Source: Epilithonimonas zeae (GTDB lineage: Bacteria > Bacteroidota > Bacteroidia > Flavobacteriales > Weeksellaceae). From it: a stretch of DNA of 64,000 bases. A program made the translations under genes and the position numbers. Below are positions 35,343 to 45,503 of the stretch, in pieces; the first letter of the stretch is position 1; each line of letters begins with the position of its first letter. Under the pieces are notes generated by a model, which was not told the origin of the DNA, did no database searches, and saw only the letters and a program-made list of their open reading frames with translations. The DNA is taken from assembly GCF_023278365.1 (NCBI RefSeq), contig NZ_CP075338.1, positions 1,674,001 to 1,738,000 on the forward strand, given 5' to 3'.

Positions 35343-36749
35343 TTATTGTTTTATTATTGAGAAAGCGCCAGAACTGTCATTAAAATAGATATTGTAAGTT
35401 CCTGCTTTCACTGTAATATCAGAACCACCTTGTGTACCTATACCAAAATCTTCGTCATCGCTTCCCCAGTTTACATCCCAAGCGTTATTAGCTCTAAATT
35501 TTAACTTCCCATTGGTAAGCGTTACGTTTGTAAGATACCAAATGTGAGGATCTGTAGAAGACTGTGTCATCGCTGTACTAGCATCCCAAGCATTAGGTGT
35601 AGCATCTCCAATAATTCCTATCGTAGAATATGTTGTTGTAGGAGGTGTTACTGCTTCCAAAGTGTATGTCATTGTAGCAACATTAGCACTGAATTTGTAA
35701 TAACCTGCTGTAGCAACAGTTATATTACCCGAGCCTCCATCTGAACTTAAAGTACCTGCTGAAGAACCCGCACCATACTGTGCATCCCAGCTCCCTTTTA
35801 TTTTGATCAACTTGAAGCCGCCTGCTTTGAAATATCCTGTGTAAGTATAAGCTGCATTTACAGAATGACTTCCTAAAAGAGGATACATATTAGCATTACT
35901 TGCACTGTTATCCCATCCCGCAGCTGTAGCATCTCCTACTAAATATAAATTGATAAACTCAACTTTGTAAGGTGTCATCTTAGCAGTAGAAACTGCAGAT
36001 TTCAATTCAATCGAAGGTGTTGAAAAATTGGTTATTGCAGTTACTCTAAAATCAAACTCTCCTTCTTGATTGGCCATACCTCCAGCATTTAATGCTGCTG
36101 TGTTAAGGTCTTTATTGGTTACATCTAAAGACAGAGCATTGGTTACTTGTCCTAATGTAAGAAAAGTAGTATCACCTTTTTTAGCAACTTCTACTTTGTA
36201 AACCACATCAGCAGTTCCATAACTGGAATAATCTGTCCAAGTGATTTTGGTAGCAATAGCAGATTGATCCGCAGAGCTTAGGACAATTGTACTTCCAGCA
36301 GTTGGAGCAGTAATAACTGGTCCATTAACAGGATAAACTGTAACACCAAAACTAATAGCATTAGAAACCTCTGACCCTTTTTCTATTCTTATATAAACTG
36401 TTTTAGACGTAAAAGGAGAATAACCAGCTTGTAATAATTTGGTATTAAGGTTTCCAATAGTTGTAGTAAATGTATTTGAGTTTGATTTACCCAATTCTGT
36501 CTTAGCTGCGAAATCTTCTGTTGTAGACAAAACCACCGAATACTCTCCACTTCCAGCAGATTCCCAAGTCAAGGTAAATGGGTTATTCTTCATAGTTTCA
36601 TACAACACATTGTTAGCTCCTAAGGATGTATCATTCAATTTGAAACTAGCTTCTGGTGTTGTCCAGTCTCTGTCAGCATCGTTATCACAAGCCACGAAAA
36701 TTATCGAAACTAACAATGATGCAAGAAAAAATTTAAATATATTTTTCAT
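35343..36749 (-). CDS. SusE/SusF-like outer-membrane glucan-binding lipoprotein (longer paralogue)
   Basis: A 468-residue cell-surface lipoprotein. The lipobox IIFVAC puts the lipidated Cys near residue 21. Two Ig-like domains occupy about 30-255, and two carbohydrate-binding domains follow: one with GDATAAGWDN and KGSWDAQYG, one with GDATPNAWDAS and FRANNAWDVNWG. Both C-terminal domains match those of the upstream gene closely, so the pair arose by duplication and then gained or lost an Ig-like domain. It should hold starch or maltodextrin at the surface beside SusC/SusD. SusE versus SusF cannot be decided. Confidence 0.88.
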   Translation of the reverse strand: MKNIFKFFLASLLVSIIFVACDNDADRDWTTPEASFKLNDTSLGANNVLYETMKNNPFTLTWESAGSGEYSVVLSTTEDFAAKTELGKSNSNTFTTTIGNLNTKLLQAGYSPFTSKTVYIRIEKGSEVSNAISFGVTVYPVNGPVITAPTAGSTIVLSSADQSAIATKITWTDYSSYGTADVVYKVEVAKKGDTTFLTLGQVTNALSLDVTNKDLNTAALNAGGMANQEGEFDFRVTAITNFSTPSIELKSAVSTAKMTPYKVEFINLYLVGDATAAGWDNSASNANMYPLLGSHSVNAAYTYTGYFKAGGFKLIKIKGSWDAQYGAGSSAGTLSSDGGSGNITVATAGYYKFSANVATMTYTLEAVTPPTTTYSTIGIIGDATPNAWDASTAMTQSSTDPHIWYLTNVTLTNGKLKFRANNAWDVNWGSDDEDFGIGTQGGSDITVKAGTYNIYFNDSSGAFSIIKQ

Positions 36750-36782
36750 AAATTTTTTAATTAACGATTAAGAGTATTTAAA

Positions 36783-37874
36783 TTACTCTGTAGGAATTAA
36801 AGTATAATGACCTGTAGAATCATTAAAATAAACATCATAAGTCCATTCTGCTGATACCGGAATATCCGCTCCATTAGCTGTTCCTACTCCAAAATATTCA
36901 GAATTAGTACCCCAATTTAAATCCCAAGCATTATTAGCACGGAATTTTACTACACCAGTTTTTAAACTTACAGCTGTAGCAGACTTCCATAAATGAGGAT
37001 CAAAAGTAGATTTTGTTAATTGAACATCTGTATTTTCAGTCGCAGTTCCATATAGAGAAACTGAGTCATAAGTCGTAACAGGACTGTCAATTTTTGTCAA
37101 AGAATATGTTAAATCAGCTGTATTAACTGACAATTTGTAATATCCTTCTGTAGCTACCGCGATATCACTTGATCCTCCATCTGTACTTAATTGTCCATCT
37201 GCAGAACCCTTTCCAAACTGAGCATCCCAAGAACCTTTAACCTTAATCATTTTAAAACCTCCAACTTTGAATAGCCCTACGAACTCATAAACAGAAGAGT
37301 TAGATGTTTTTAACATTGGTAACAAATTGGCATTCGTACTTAAATTATCCCAACCTGCAGCAGTTGCATTTCCAATAAGATATAAGTCTGTGTAATTGTA
37401 AGTTGGTCTTGCAAGGTAAGGTGTGATGTTCAGTGAAGTGATATTTGAAATCTGAGACAAATCTTTATTAGGCCCTACATAAGATAATACTCTTACGTAC
37501 ATTTTTTGAGCAACATCAGGAACAAACCCTATTGATTTTGCTGCATTATTCATTTCCAAAGTCGTAAATGTTGAATAATATTGGGAAGGCACAGTTGGTC
37601 CTAAATTTTTTGGATTTTCAAACCCCTCTGTTGCACTTATTTCCAATTGATAAACCACTTGTACTGGCACCGTCAATTCTGCTGATTTCCATGTAACCGT
37701 CAATGCTGGATTTGCAGGAAAGTTGGAATCTAAAATTAAATCATTTTTAGACAAATCCATCACAATGGGTGCGGATTGGGTTTCTATATTAATAATCTCA
37801 CGATCCTCACACGAAATCATACCTAAGATTAATCCTGCCGCAAGAAAAAAGTGTTTGAATATATTATTTTTCAT
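36783..37874 (-). CDS. susE: SusE-like outer-membrane glucan-binding lipoprotein (shorter paralogue)
   Basis: A 363-residue lipoprotein with its Cys in GMISCEDRE near residue 22. It has one SusE N-terminal Ig-like domain (about 35-150) and two C-terminal binding domains with GNATAAGWDN/KGSWDAQFG and FRANNAWDLNWG. The Trp-rich motifs are likely contact residues for the glucan. It lies 19 bp downstream of susD and 33 bp upstream of its paralogue, in the same message. Binding of an alpha-glucan is inferred from the GH97 and GH13 neighbours. Confidence 0.9.
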   Translation of the reverse strand: MKNNIFKHFFLAAGLILGMISCEDREIINIETQSAPIVMDLSKNDLILDSNFPANPALTVTWKSAELTVPVQVVYQLEISATEGFENPKNLGPTVPSQYYSTFTTLEMNNAAKSIGFVPDVAQKMYVRVLSYVGPNKDLSQISNITSLNITPYLARPTYNYTDLYLIGNATAAGWDNLSTNANLLPMLKTSNSSVYEFVGLFKVGGFKMIKVKGSWDAQFGKGSADGQLSTDGGSSDIAVATEGYYKLSVNTADLTYSLTKIDSPVTTYDSVSLYGTATENTDVQLTKSTFDPHLWKSATAVSLKTGVVKFRANNAWDLNWGTNSEYFGVGTANGADIPVSAEWTYDVYFNDSTGHYTLIPTE

Positions 37875-37893
37875 TGTTGTTAAAATTAATGGA

Positions 37894-39453
37894 TTAATAA
37901 CCAGGATTCTGTTTAAGATTTGGGTTTACCGCCAAATCATTATTAGGAATTGGGAAAAGATTACGATATTCTCCTACAGCAACACCTTCTTTTACATTTC
38001 CTTTCCAAGGCCACAGATAAGCTGAAGATGTAAATTTACCGTAACGGATAAGATCTGTTCTCCTTGTCATTTCCCAAGATAGTTCTCTAGATCTCTCATC
38101 AAGAATAAAATCTAAATTAATGACAGAGATTGTAGAAGCATTTGCTCTAGTTCTAAGTGCATTAACATAACTTACAGCAGTACTCATACTTCCGCCTCCG
38201 CCACGCAAAACTGCTTCAGCATACATCAAATAGATATCCGCTAATCTATACATTGGTAAATCCGTATCCACCCATTGTACATCTTGTCCTGGAGAGCCGT
38301 CGCTTTTCAAATTCTTATATTTAATGAAAGCATAACCATCATTAAAATTTCCTAAATCATTGATTTCCAAAGTCTGTCCATCTTTATAAAAACGCCCTCT
38401 TAAATCATTTGGTTCAAATTTATTTACAAAAGCTTTAGTGGTTCTAAGTCCACCCCAGCCACCGTTAACTCCAAATTGAGCAGGATCCATAGACCCTCCA
38501 ATTGCTGCATGAACTAGATAAGTTGTTCCTCCATTTGTTTGAGTTCTTACGCCATCATAAACGACAGAAAAAATATTTTCGAGATTGTTTACATTATTAT
38601 CTGCTAGGAAAAGATTTTCATACTTTGGATTTAATCCATATCCCGCAGCAATCACTTTATCACAGTTTGCAATTACATCAGAATACCTCTCGGTTCCGTT
38701 ATAAACTTTTGCATTAAGATACAATCTTGCCAAAAGAGACCAAGCAGCTGCTTTATCTAACCTTCCATATTCATTTGTTTTAGGAGCTTTTAAACCTGCT
38801 TCAGCTTCTTTTAATTGGGCTTCAACGTAAGTAAAAAGATCAGCTCTTTTAATTTGTTGTGGTACAGTACCTAATGTTGTTTCATCTACAAAAGGTACAT
38901 TTCCATACATATCCAGCAAATGGTAATACGATTGAGCTCTCAAAAACTTAGCTTCAGCTCTCATTATTCTCGCCTCATCAGCATTTGCACCAGTAATTCC
39001 ATTAAGACTAAGCTTTTCATCAGTTGTATTTCTAATAAATTCATTACAATATGCAATTTCAGTATAGAGTCTATAATACATTGCGTTGTTAAATTCATTA
39101 GCAGGTGTCCAAATCATTTTATGAAACTCATGTAGGGTCCCATCATTCCACCCTATTACAGCTTCATCCGTTGTAATCACCTGCATCGTATAAAGTAAAC
39201 GTGTGTAGATAGAAAAACCGCCATCAATATCTGCAATATCTCCTCCTCCGTCGCCACCTTCTTGTCCGCCGACAGCTAATCCACCATATAATTTTGCTAA
39301 AATACTCTTGTAATTGCTAAAATCTTTATACAAACTTGCAGCGGTTACGTCAGTAATTGGTTCTTGTTTTAAGTCATCAATACAAGAACTTAGAGCCAAC
39401 GTCAATGATAATACAGATGCTGCTATTATTCCTTTTATTTTAAATTTTTTCAT
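37894..39453 (-). CDS. susD: SusD/RagB-family nutrient-binding outer-membrane lipoprotein
   Basis: The lid protein that sits on SusC and captures oligosaccharides at the cell surface. The 519-residue protein has a lipobox (ALSSC, Cys near 24), TPR-like helices in the first half (for example RAEAKFLRAQSYYHLLDMYGNVP), and the C-terminal RRTDLIRYGKF and YRNLFPIPNNDLAVNPNLKQNPGY-type ending common to the family (given in part). The stop lies 10 bp upstream of nothing but the susE gap; susC precedes it by 10 bp. Confidence 0.96.
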   Translation of the reverse strand: MKKFKIKGIIAASVLSLTLALSSCIDDLKQEPITDVTAASLYKDFSNYKSILAKLYGGLAVGGQEGGDGGGDIADIDGGFSIYTRLLYTMQVITTDEAVIGWNDGTLHEFHKMIWTPANEFNNAMYYRLYTEIAYCNEFIRNTTDEKLSLNGITGANADEARIMRAEAKFLRAQSYYHLLDMYGNVPFVDETTLGTVPQQIKRADLFTYVEAQLKEAEAGLKAPKTNEYGRLDKAAAWSLLARLYLNAKVYNGTERYSDVIANCDKVIAAGYGLNPKYENLFLADNNVNNLENIFSVVYDGVRTQTNGGTTYLVHAAIGGSMDPAQFGVNGGWGGLRTTKAFVNKFEPNDLRGRFYKDGQTLEINDLGNFNDGYAFIKYKNLKSDGSPGQDVQWVDTDLPMYRLADIYLMYAEAVLRGGGGSMSTAVSYVNALRTRANASTISVINLDFILDERSRELSWEMTRRTDLIRYGKFTSSAYLWPWKGNVKEGVAVGEYRNLFPIPNNDLAVNPNLKQNPGY

Positions 39454-39463
39454 TTTTTAATTA

Positions 39464-42232
39464 TTAAAATTGAAAGTTTAACCCTAATGAATAAATCTTA
39501 GGTCTCTGATAAAATCCATTGTCTATATTTCCAAATATTTCGGGATCAACACCCTTGTAATCTGTGATTACGAATACGTTCTGTGCCATACCAAAAACTC
39601 TCAAATTACTTCCTTTGTTGAAAACATCTCCAAAGTTATAGCCTAAAGTCAAATTATCCATTCTTATGAATGATGCATCTTCCACAAAAATATCACTCCA
39701 AAATTGTGGCGTCTTAAAGCCATAATCGACAGCTGTACTTGAAATATTTTGCATAAAATCGTTAGTAGTAATACTTTGAACATTCGATTGAGAAGCAAAA
39801 TTATTATAAACATAATTTCCTACTACTGCTCTAAGAGCTGTTGATAAATCCCAGTTCTTATATTTGAATTTTGTAGAGAAACCAAAAGTTGCATCTGGTG
39901 TTGTAGATTTATAAAAATATTTATCATCTGTGGTTATTTTTCCGTCACCATTTCTATCTACATAAACGCCTTCTAACGGTTTTCCATTTGCACCATAAGC
40001 CTGTTGATATACATAGAAACTGTTTGGTGTATAATTTACAGCATTAGCTTGAACTTGATTTCCAATTCCCCCAGAAATTGCACTTCCTGCAGGCATAATT
40101 GTTCCTGGCGCTATATCGTTAAATTCTGTAATTTCAGGATTATAATGTGCCACGTTAAAACTAAAATCCCAAGTAAAATCCTGTGTTTTAATTGGACTCA
40201 CATTAATTAAAAATTCAATTCCATCAGTGTCTAATTTTCCTATATTCTTAATATTTCTATTTGAAAATTCTCCGGCAGGAACAAAGATACTAGCTTGCAA
40301 ATCTTTCGTTTTCTTTTTGAACCAATCGATTGAACCTGTAATTCTATTGTTCCAAAATCCAAAGTCTAAACCGGCATTTGTTGTTTCTGTTGTCTCCCAA
40401 GTAAGCAATGGATTAAATTGTCCTGGACGATACATCTGATAATATTGCTCTGCAAAACCATATGAAGCAGAAATTTGGGAATAGTTGTATGCAGGAAAAG
40501 AGTTGTACCAACCTCCTACTTCAGCATTTCCAGTTTGCCCCCAACCTGCTCTCAATTTCAAATCTGAGAACAGATTAGAATCTTTTAAGAAGTTTTCATT
40601 CTTAATTTTCCAAGCTCCAGAAGCAGCTATGAAAGTACCCCACATATTATCAAGATCTTCAGTTCCATTATAGAATCTTGAGGTTGCATCTCTTCTTACT
40701 GATCCAGTTAGGATGTACTTATCCGCAATTGTAAAAATACCTCTACCGTAGAAACTAAGCATCACCAATTTTCTTTCAACATCATTTGATGGCAATGCAG
40801 GTTTATCCAAGTTACCATAATAGGTTGTAGCTGCTGGAGTTTTTTCACCGAATTTCTGATAAGAATAGCCTCCCATTATATCTACTTTAGTATTAATTGC
40901 AGATATTTCTTTTACATAATTTAAATAAGTTTCTAATAGTTGATTTGATTTTTCTTGAGAATAATCTCTTCTACTACTTAAATTTTGTGATCTAACAACA
41001 CCTCCATAATTAGGAAATTCAGTAACAGCTCCAGTTCCTTTTTGATAATCATATCCACCATTAACATTAAAATGTAGATCTGGTAAAAAATGGAACTTGT
41101 AGTCCAATTGTAATCCTCCAATTCCCCTAAAGATTGTAGAAACATCTCTTCTACCATACAGAGAACCTAAAGGATTTAAAGTTCCATTAACATTCATTGC
41201 ATCTGTAAAAACACCATCAGATGTAGGTAAATACCACTCCCAGTAATTATTTACTTTATTTCCTTTTGCTGAATAATCGTAAATAGACTGTGTAGGATCC
41301 ATTTGTTGAGCTGCTCCAATTACACCTGCATTAAATCGATTTTCCGTCATTGATCCTTTAAGTGATGCATTCACACTTAAATGATTATCGAAAAATTTTG
41401 GTGTTAAATTTAACCCGACCGAAGTTCTCCTGAATTCATTAGTTTTTACAATACCATTTTGCTCTGTATAACCGATAGACAATCTATAGGGTAGTTTTTT
41501 AATCCCACCAGAAAGCGATATATTATTATCTGAACCAAAAGCAGCTTGATAAATCTGATCTTGCCAATTAGTATTGGATGTCCCCAACATATTAATATAT
41601 TTCTGTTGGGTTGCATTTTCATTTACATATTTTCTAAATTCATCAGCTGTCAAAACATCTTGATTTCCCATTTTTGTAGAAACAGATGCTGTAGTTGAAA
41701 AATTAACTTTCAGTTTTCCAGCAGAACCTTTTTTTGTAGTAATTAAAATAACACCATTGGAAGCTCTATTACCATAAATAGCTGCTGCTGACGCATCCTT
41801 AAGAATATCGAACGACTCAATATCATTAGGATTAATTAGCGCCAAAGGATTTGCAGCTCCTGAAAGCCCCCCGTAATCCATTGGAATTCCATCTATTACA
41901 ATCAATGGATCATTAGTTGCATTCAAAGATGCTCCACCTCTAATTCTAATAGTAGAACCAGCTCCTGGATTACCACCATTACCTGTAACAGTTACACCCG
42001 GCGCTTTCCCCTGAATTAATTGATCTGGTGATGTTGAACCTCCGTTGAAATCTTTCGAAGTGATGGAAGCAATCGATCCTGTAAGGTCTTCTTTCTTCTG
42101 CTTACCATAACCAATCAACACAACTTGTTCGATCTCGGTTTCTTTTTTGGCCGAATCAGTTTGTTGTGCATGTAGCATTGTTCCAAGCAAGAGAAATGCA
42201 GGAGCAATTTTTAATACATTATAGTTTCTCAC
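39464..42232 (-). CDS. susC: SusC/RagA-family TonB-dependent outer-membrane transporter
   Basis: A 922-residue beta-barrel that takes oligosaccharides, probably maltodextrins, across the outer membrane with energy from TonB. The signal peptide ends MLHAQ. The plug follows almost at once, with VVLIGYGKQKKEDLTGSI and YGNRASNGVILITTKKG near 150. The usual N-terminal carboxypeptidase-regulatory-like domain (about 80 residues) is absent, which explains the shorter length. The C-terminus ends in an aromatic residue (LGLNFQF), as needed for barrel assembly. It is the first gene of the sus operon, with a 702-bp gap upstream. No SusR- or LacI-type regulator is in the window. Confidence 0.96.
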   Translation of the reverse strand: MRNYNVLKIAPAFLLLGTMLHAQQTDSAKKETEIEQVVLIGYGKQKKEDLTGSIASITSKDFNGGSTSPDQLIQGKAPGVTVTGNGGNPGAGSTIRIRGGASLNATNDPLIVIDGIPMDYGGLSGAANPLALINPNDIESFDILKDASAAAIYGNRASNGVILITTKKGSAGKLKVNFSTTASVSTKMGNQDVLTADEFRKYVNENATQQKYINMLGTSNTNWQDQIYQAAFGSDNNISLSGGIKKLPYRLSIGYTEQNGIVKTNEFRRTSVGLNLTPKFFDNHLSVNASLKGSMTENRFNAGVIGAAQQMDPTQSIYDYSAKGNKVNNYWEWYLPTSDGVFTDAMNVNGTLNPLGSLYGRRDVSTIFRGIGGLQLDYKFHFLPDLHFNVNGGYDYQKGTGAVTEFPNYGGVVRSQNLSSRRDYSQEKSNQLLETYLNYVKEISAINTKVDIMGGYSYQKFGEKTPAATTYYGNLDKPALPSNDVERKLVMLSFYGRGIFTIADKYILTGSVRRDATSRFYNGTEDLDNMWGTFIAASGAWKIKNENFLKDSNLFSDLKLRAGWGQTGNAEVGGWYNSFPAYNYSQISASYGFAEQYYQMYRPGQFNPLLTWETTETTNAGLDFGFWNNRITGSIDWFKKKTKDLQASIFVPAGEFSNRNIKNIGKLDTDGIEFLINVSPIKTQDFTWDFSFNVAHYNPEITEFNDIAPGTIMPAGSAISGGIGNQVQANAVNYTPNSFYVYQQAYGANGKPLEGVYVDRNGDGKITTDDKYFYKSTTPDATFGFSTKFKYKNWDLSTALRAVVGNYVYNNFASQSNVQSITTNDFMQNISSTAVDYGFKTPQFWSDIFVEDASFIRMDNLTLGYNFGDVFNKGSNLRVFGMAQNVFVITDYKGVDPEIFGNIDNGFYQRPKIYSLGLNFQF

Positions 42233-42934
42233 AAAAAATAAATTTTTAAGGTTTATATTATTTTCTTATTTGTTTCCAGATTACACTTAATCTAGTTTTG
42301 CAATTTATAAAAAAAACGACATTGTGTTAAAATATTTTTAAAATCGGTGAATTTAGCACATCATTTTAATTAAAAAACCACCCTAATTAAATTTAAATAA
42401 TTAAATATCAACTACTTAAATCAATGTTAATTTTATTAACAAATATTGATTTTTAACAATTTTTTCGATTTTTAAGCCTGTTTTTCTTCTTCTAAATTAA
42501 CCAATATTAATCCTATATTAATCAAAAATGAAACAAATCATAATTTTTAGAATATCTCAAATCGTTGAAAACATCAATAAATTCGTGACTTTAATAAAAA
42601 TTAAAATATTCAATAAAAATCAATTTCACATTAAATTAATAAATCTAAAATCATTAAAAAATTAAATTTAAACAAACACATCAACAACGAACAAAGGACG
42701 AACATAGGATATAGAAAGGACTTACAAAGACAAGTGAAAAATTTTCGTCTTCATAAATTTAGTTCCTCAATAATAATTTTAAAACTGAAGCAGATCAGAA
42801 ATCAAGTCACACACCTTTTATAAATCAATTAACTAAAAAACAAATCTAATTTCAGCTTTTTATAATAATAGATGTACCTGTCTGATTTTAAAAATGAAAA
42901 TCGTATTTTTGCAACTCAAAATTTCAATTAAAAA
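42233..42934. other. Long divergent gap between susC and metG
   Basis: At 702 bp this is the longest gene-free stretch. It is very AT-rich and without palindromic elements. It must hold the susC promoter (minus) and the metG promoter (plus, -7 box at 42904-42911). No susC promoter with both boxes was found, and no operator-like repeat was recognised. Confidence 0.5.
42904..42911 (+). promoter_or_regulatory. -7 box for metG
   Basis: TATTTTTG fits TAnnTTTG and ends 23 bp before the metG ATG. No clear -33 TTG lies at the right distance. Confidence 0.45.
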
Positions 42935-44971
42935 ATGTCAAACAGAAAGATGATTACGGCAGCTTTGCCTTATGCAAACGGACCGGTTCATATTGGGCAT
43001 TTGGCGGGAGTTTATATTCCAGCAGATGTTTATGCTAGATTTCAAAGAAGATTAGGAAAAGATGTTGCGTTTATCTGCGGTAGCGATGAGCATGGGATTC
43101 CTATCACTATAAGAGCTAAAAAAGAAGGTGTTACACCACAAGATATCGTTGATAAATACCACGAAATTATTAAGAAATCGTTTTTGGATCTGGGAATTTC
43201 TTTTGATGAATATTCAAGAACGACCTCGCCGAATCACCGTGAAACAAGTCAGGATTTTTTCAAAGTTCTTTATGAAAAAGGGAAATTTACGGAAGAAATG
43301 TCTGAGCAGTATTTTGATGAGCAGGCTGGAGAATTCTTAGCAGACCGATATATTGTAGGAACTTGCCCGAATTGTGGCAACGAAAATGCTTATGGTGACC
43401 AATGTGAAAGATGTGGTACTACCCTTTCACCATCGGAGCTAATCAACCCAAAATCGATGTTGAGCGGAAATGTTCCTATTTTAAAAGAAACAAAAAACTG
43501 GTATTTACCATTAAATGAATACGAAGATTTTCTGAACGAATGGATTATCGAAGGTCACAAAGATGACTGGAAACCGAATGTTTACGGACAGGTTAAATCC
43601 TGGTTAAATGATGGTTTGAAACCTCGTGCGATGACCAGAGATTTGAACTGGGGTGTTCCCGTTCCACTTCCGAATGCTGAAGGAAAAGTACTTTACGTAT
43701 GGTTTGATGCACCGATTGGATATATTTCTTTCACCAAAGAATGGGCTGCGAAAAATGGAAAAGACTGGAAAGATTACTGGCAAAATGAAGGAAGTGATTT
43801 AGTTCATTTCATTGGAAAAGATAATATTGTATTTCACTGTATTATTTTCCCTGCAATGATGAAAGCTCACGGCGATTTTATTATGCCGAAAAACGTGCCT
43901 GCTTTTGAATTTTTGAATCTTGAAAATGATAAAATTTCAACCTCAAGAAACTGGGCGGTTTGGGCTCACGAATATATGGAAGATTTCCCTGGACAACAGG
44001 ATGTTTTAAGATATGCTCTACTTTCATCTGCTCCGGAAACGAAGGACAATAATTTTACCTGGAAAGATTTTCAGACGAAGAATAATTCTGAGTTAGTTGG
44101 AATTTTTGGAAACTTTATCAACAGAGTTGCTGTTTTGATTCATAAATATTATAATGGTGTTGTTCCTGAAGGTGATGTAAATGCGCCTGAATTAGCTGAA
44201 ATAAACAAAGCTGCAAAAGAAATTTCAGGCTTCTTAGAAAACTATGAATTTAGAAATTCGTTAACAGCTTTAATGAATTTAGCTCGTTTTGGAAACCAGT
44301 ATCTTCAGACAGAAGAGCCTTGGAAAACTATTAAAGATAATCCTGAAAAGGCCGCACATTCTTTATTTGTAGGCGCTCAGATTGCTGTGGCTTTGGCTCA
44401 GCTGTGTGAACCGTTTATGCCTTTCAGTTCTGAGAAATTATTGGATATGTTTAATGTTCAAAAATCAGACTGGAATGATGTTGAGACTAAATCCGTTTTA
44501 ATTGAAACTGGTCACAAAATCAACGAAGCTTCTCTTTTGTTCTCAAAAATCGAAGACGATGTGATCAAAGCTCAAATCAAGAAACTGGAAGATACCAAAC
44601 AAAACAATAAGAAAACAAATCCTAACGCCAACCCTATGAAAGACGAAATTCAATTTGATGATTTTGCTAAAATCGACTTGAGAACTGCAACAATTCTTGA
44701 AGCTGAAAAAGTAGAGAAAGCAGACAAATTATTGAAGTTCAAAGTGGATACTGGAGTTGATATCAGAACGGTTGTTTCTGGTGTCGCAGAAAGCTTTTCT
44801 CCTGAAGAATTGATTGGAAAACAAGTAATGATTCTATTGAATCTTGCGCCAAGAAAAATCCGAGGAATAGAATCTCAAGGAATGTTTTTATTAACTACAA
44901 AACCAGACGGAAAATTATCTTTCGTAACACCAGACAACAGCAATGTTGAAAACGGGATAGAAATCGGATAA
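42935..44971 (+). CDS. metG: Methionyl-tRNA synthetase with C-terminal tRNA-binding domain
   Basis: Charges tRNA-Met. The 678-residue class I enzyme has the HIGH motif (PVHIGHLAG, 17-25), a zinc knuckle CPNCGNENAYGDQCERCG near 147, and a KISTS version of the KMSKS loop (ENDKISTSRNWAVW) near 332. The C-terminal 105 residues form the EMAPII/Trbp111-like tRNA-binding domain (DFAKIDLRTATILEAEKV onward), joined by a Lys/Asn-rich linker. The form is that of long bacterial MetRS dimers. A lipoprotein gene lies 30 bp downstream on the same strand and may share the message. Confidence 0.98.
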   Translation: MSNRKMITAALPYANGPVHIGHLAGVYIPADVYARFQRRLGKDVAFICGSDEHGIPITIRAKKEGVTPQDIVDKYHEIIKKSFLDLGISFDEYSRTTSPNHRETSQDFFKVLYEKGKFTEEMSEQYFDEQAGEFLADRYIVGTCPNCGNENAYGDQCERCGTTLSPSELINPKSMLSGNVPILKETKNWYLPLNEYEDFLNEWIIEGHKDDWKPNVYGQVKSWLNDGLKPRAMTRDLNWGVPVPLPNAEGKVLYVWFDAPIGYISFTKEWAAKNGKDWKDYWQNEGSDLVHFIGKDNIVFHCIIFPAMMKAHGDFIMPKNVPAFEFLNLENDKISTSRNWAVWAHEYMEDFPGQQDVLRYALLSSAPETKDNNFTWKDFQTKNNSELVGIFGNFINRVAVLIHKYYNGVVPEGDVNAPELAEINKAAKEISGFLENYEFRNSLTALMNLARFGNQYLQTEEPWKTIKDNPEKAAHSLFVGAQIAVALAQLCEPFMPFSSEKLLDMFNVQKSDWNDVETKSVLIETGHKINEASLLFSKIEDDVIKAQIKKLEDTKQNNKKTNPNANPMKDEIQFDDFAKIDLRTATILEAEKVEKADKLLKFKVDTGVDIRTVVSGVAESFSPEELIGKQVMILLNLAPRKIRGIESQGMFLLTTKPDGKLSFVTPDNSNVENGIEIG

Positions 44972-45001
44972 AATAAATAATAGCAAAAAAAAACATTAAC
45001 C

Positions 45002-45448
45002 ATGAAAAAGATATTAGCCCTAGCAACGTTAGCATTATGTTTTTCTTCTTGTCATTCAGATAATGACGAAATCCCACACACTGATCCACCAAATATTATT
45101 GTTGGAAAGTGGAAAATGAAGACTAGCATCGTAATTTCGGGTACTGACAAAACTACTGTTATACAAGAATATTTACCAGACGATTGTAAAAGAAAAGGGA
45201 CTTACGAATTTACTTTTGATGGAAAATACATCATTGATGATTACAATAGCATTGGAAGCAATTGCATTCAAAGTTCCATAACTCGTGATTACGATTATAA
45301 TACGAGCGATAAAACACTTAAAATAGGTAATCAAACAGCAGATGTGCTGGAACTCACTCCAGACTTTTTAACAGTACTAGTTTTTGATGACTACGACCAC
45401 AATAATGACGGCGTAAAAGATTACCTAAAATATATTTATTACAGATAA
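45002..45448 (+). CDS. Lipocalin-like lipoprotein
   Basis: A 148-residue lipoprotein with its Cys in FSSCHSD at residue 17. The mature part has the GKWKMKTS...TYEFTFDGKY pattern of the Bacteroidota 'lipocalin-like' family, an eight-stranded barrel that binds small hydrophobic ligands in some members. Two more Cys (near 61 and 89) could form a disulphide. It is 30 bp downstream of metG and followed by a strong terminator. The ligand is unknown. Confidence 0.8.
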   Translation: MKKILALATLALCFSSCHSDNDEIPHTDPPNIIVGKWKMKTSIVISGTDKTTVIQEYLPDDCKRKGTYEFTFDGKYIIDDYNSIGSNCIQSSITRDYDYNTSDKTLKIGNQTADVLELTPDFLTVLVFDDYDHNNDGVKDYLKYIYYR

Positions 45449-45472
45449 AATATTATCTATTTATAATCTAAT

Positions 45473-45503
45473 AAAAAAGCTGTCTAAAATTAGACAGCTT
45501 TTT
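45473..45503. terminator. Bidirectional terminator
   Basis: A-run, AGCTGTCTA, loop AAAT, TAGACAGCT, T-run. It stops the metG-lipoprotein message and, in the other direction, the methyltransferase, whose stop codon overlaps the edge of the stem. Confidence 0.85.

Noticed and set aside
42233-42934. Riboswitch upstream of metG
   Set aside because: Neither the S-box/SAM core nor a terminator was found; the metG leader after the -7 box is only about 17 nt.
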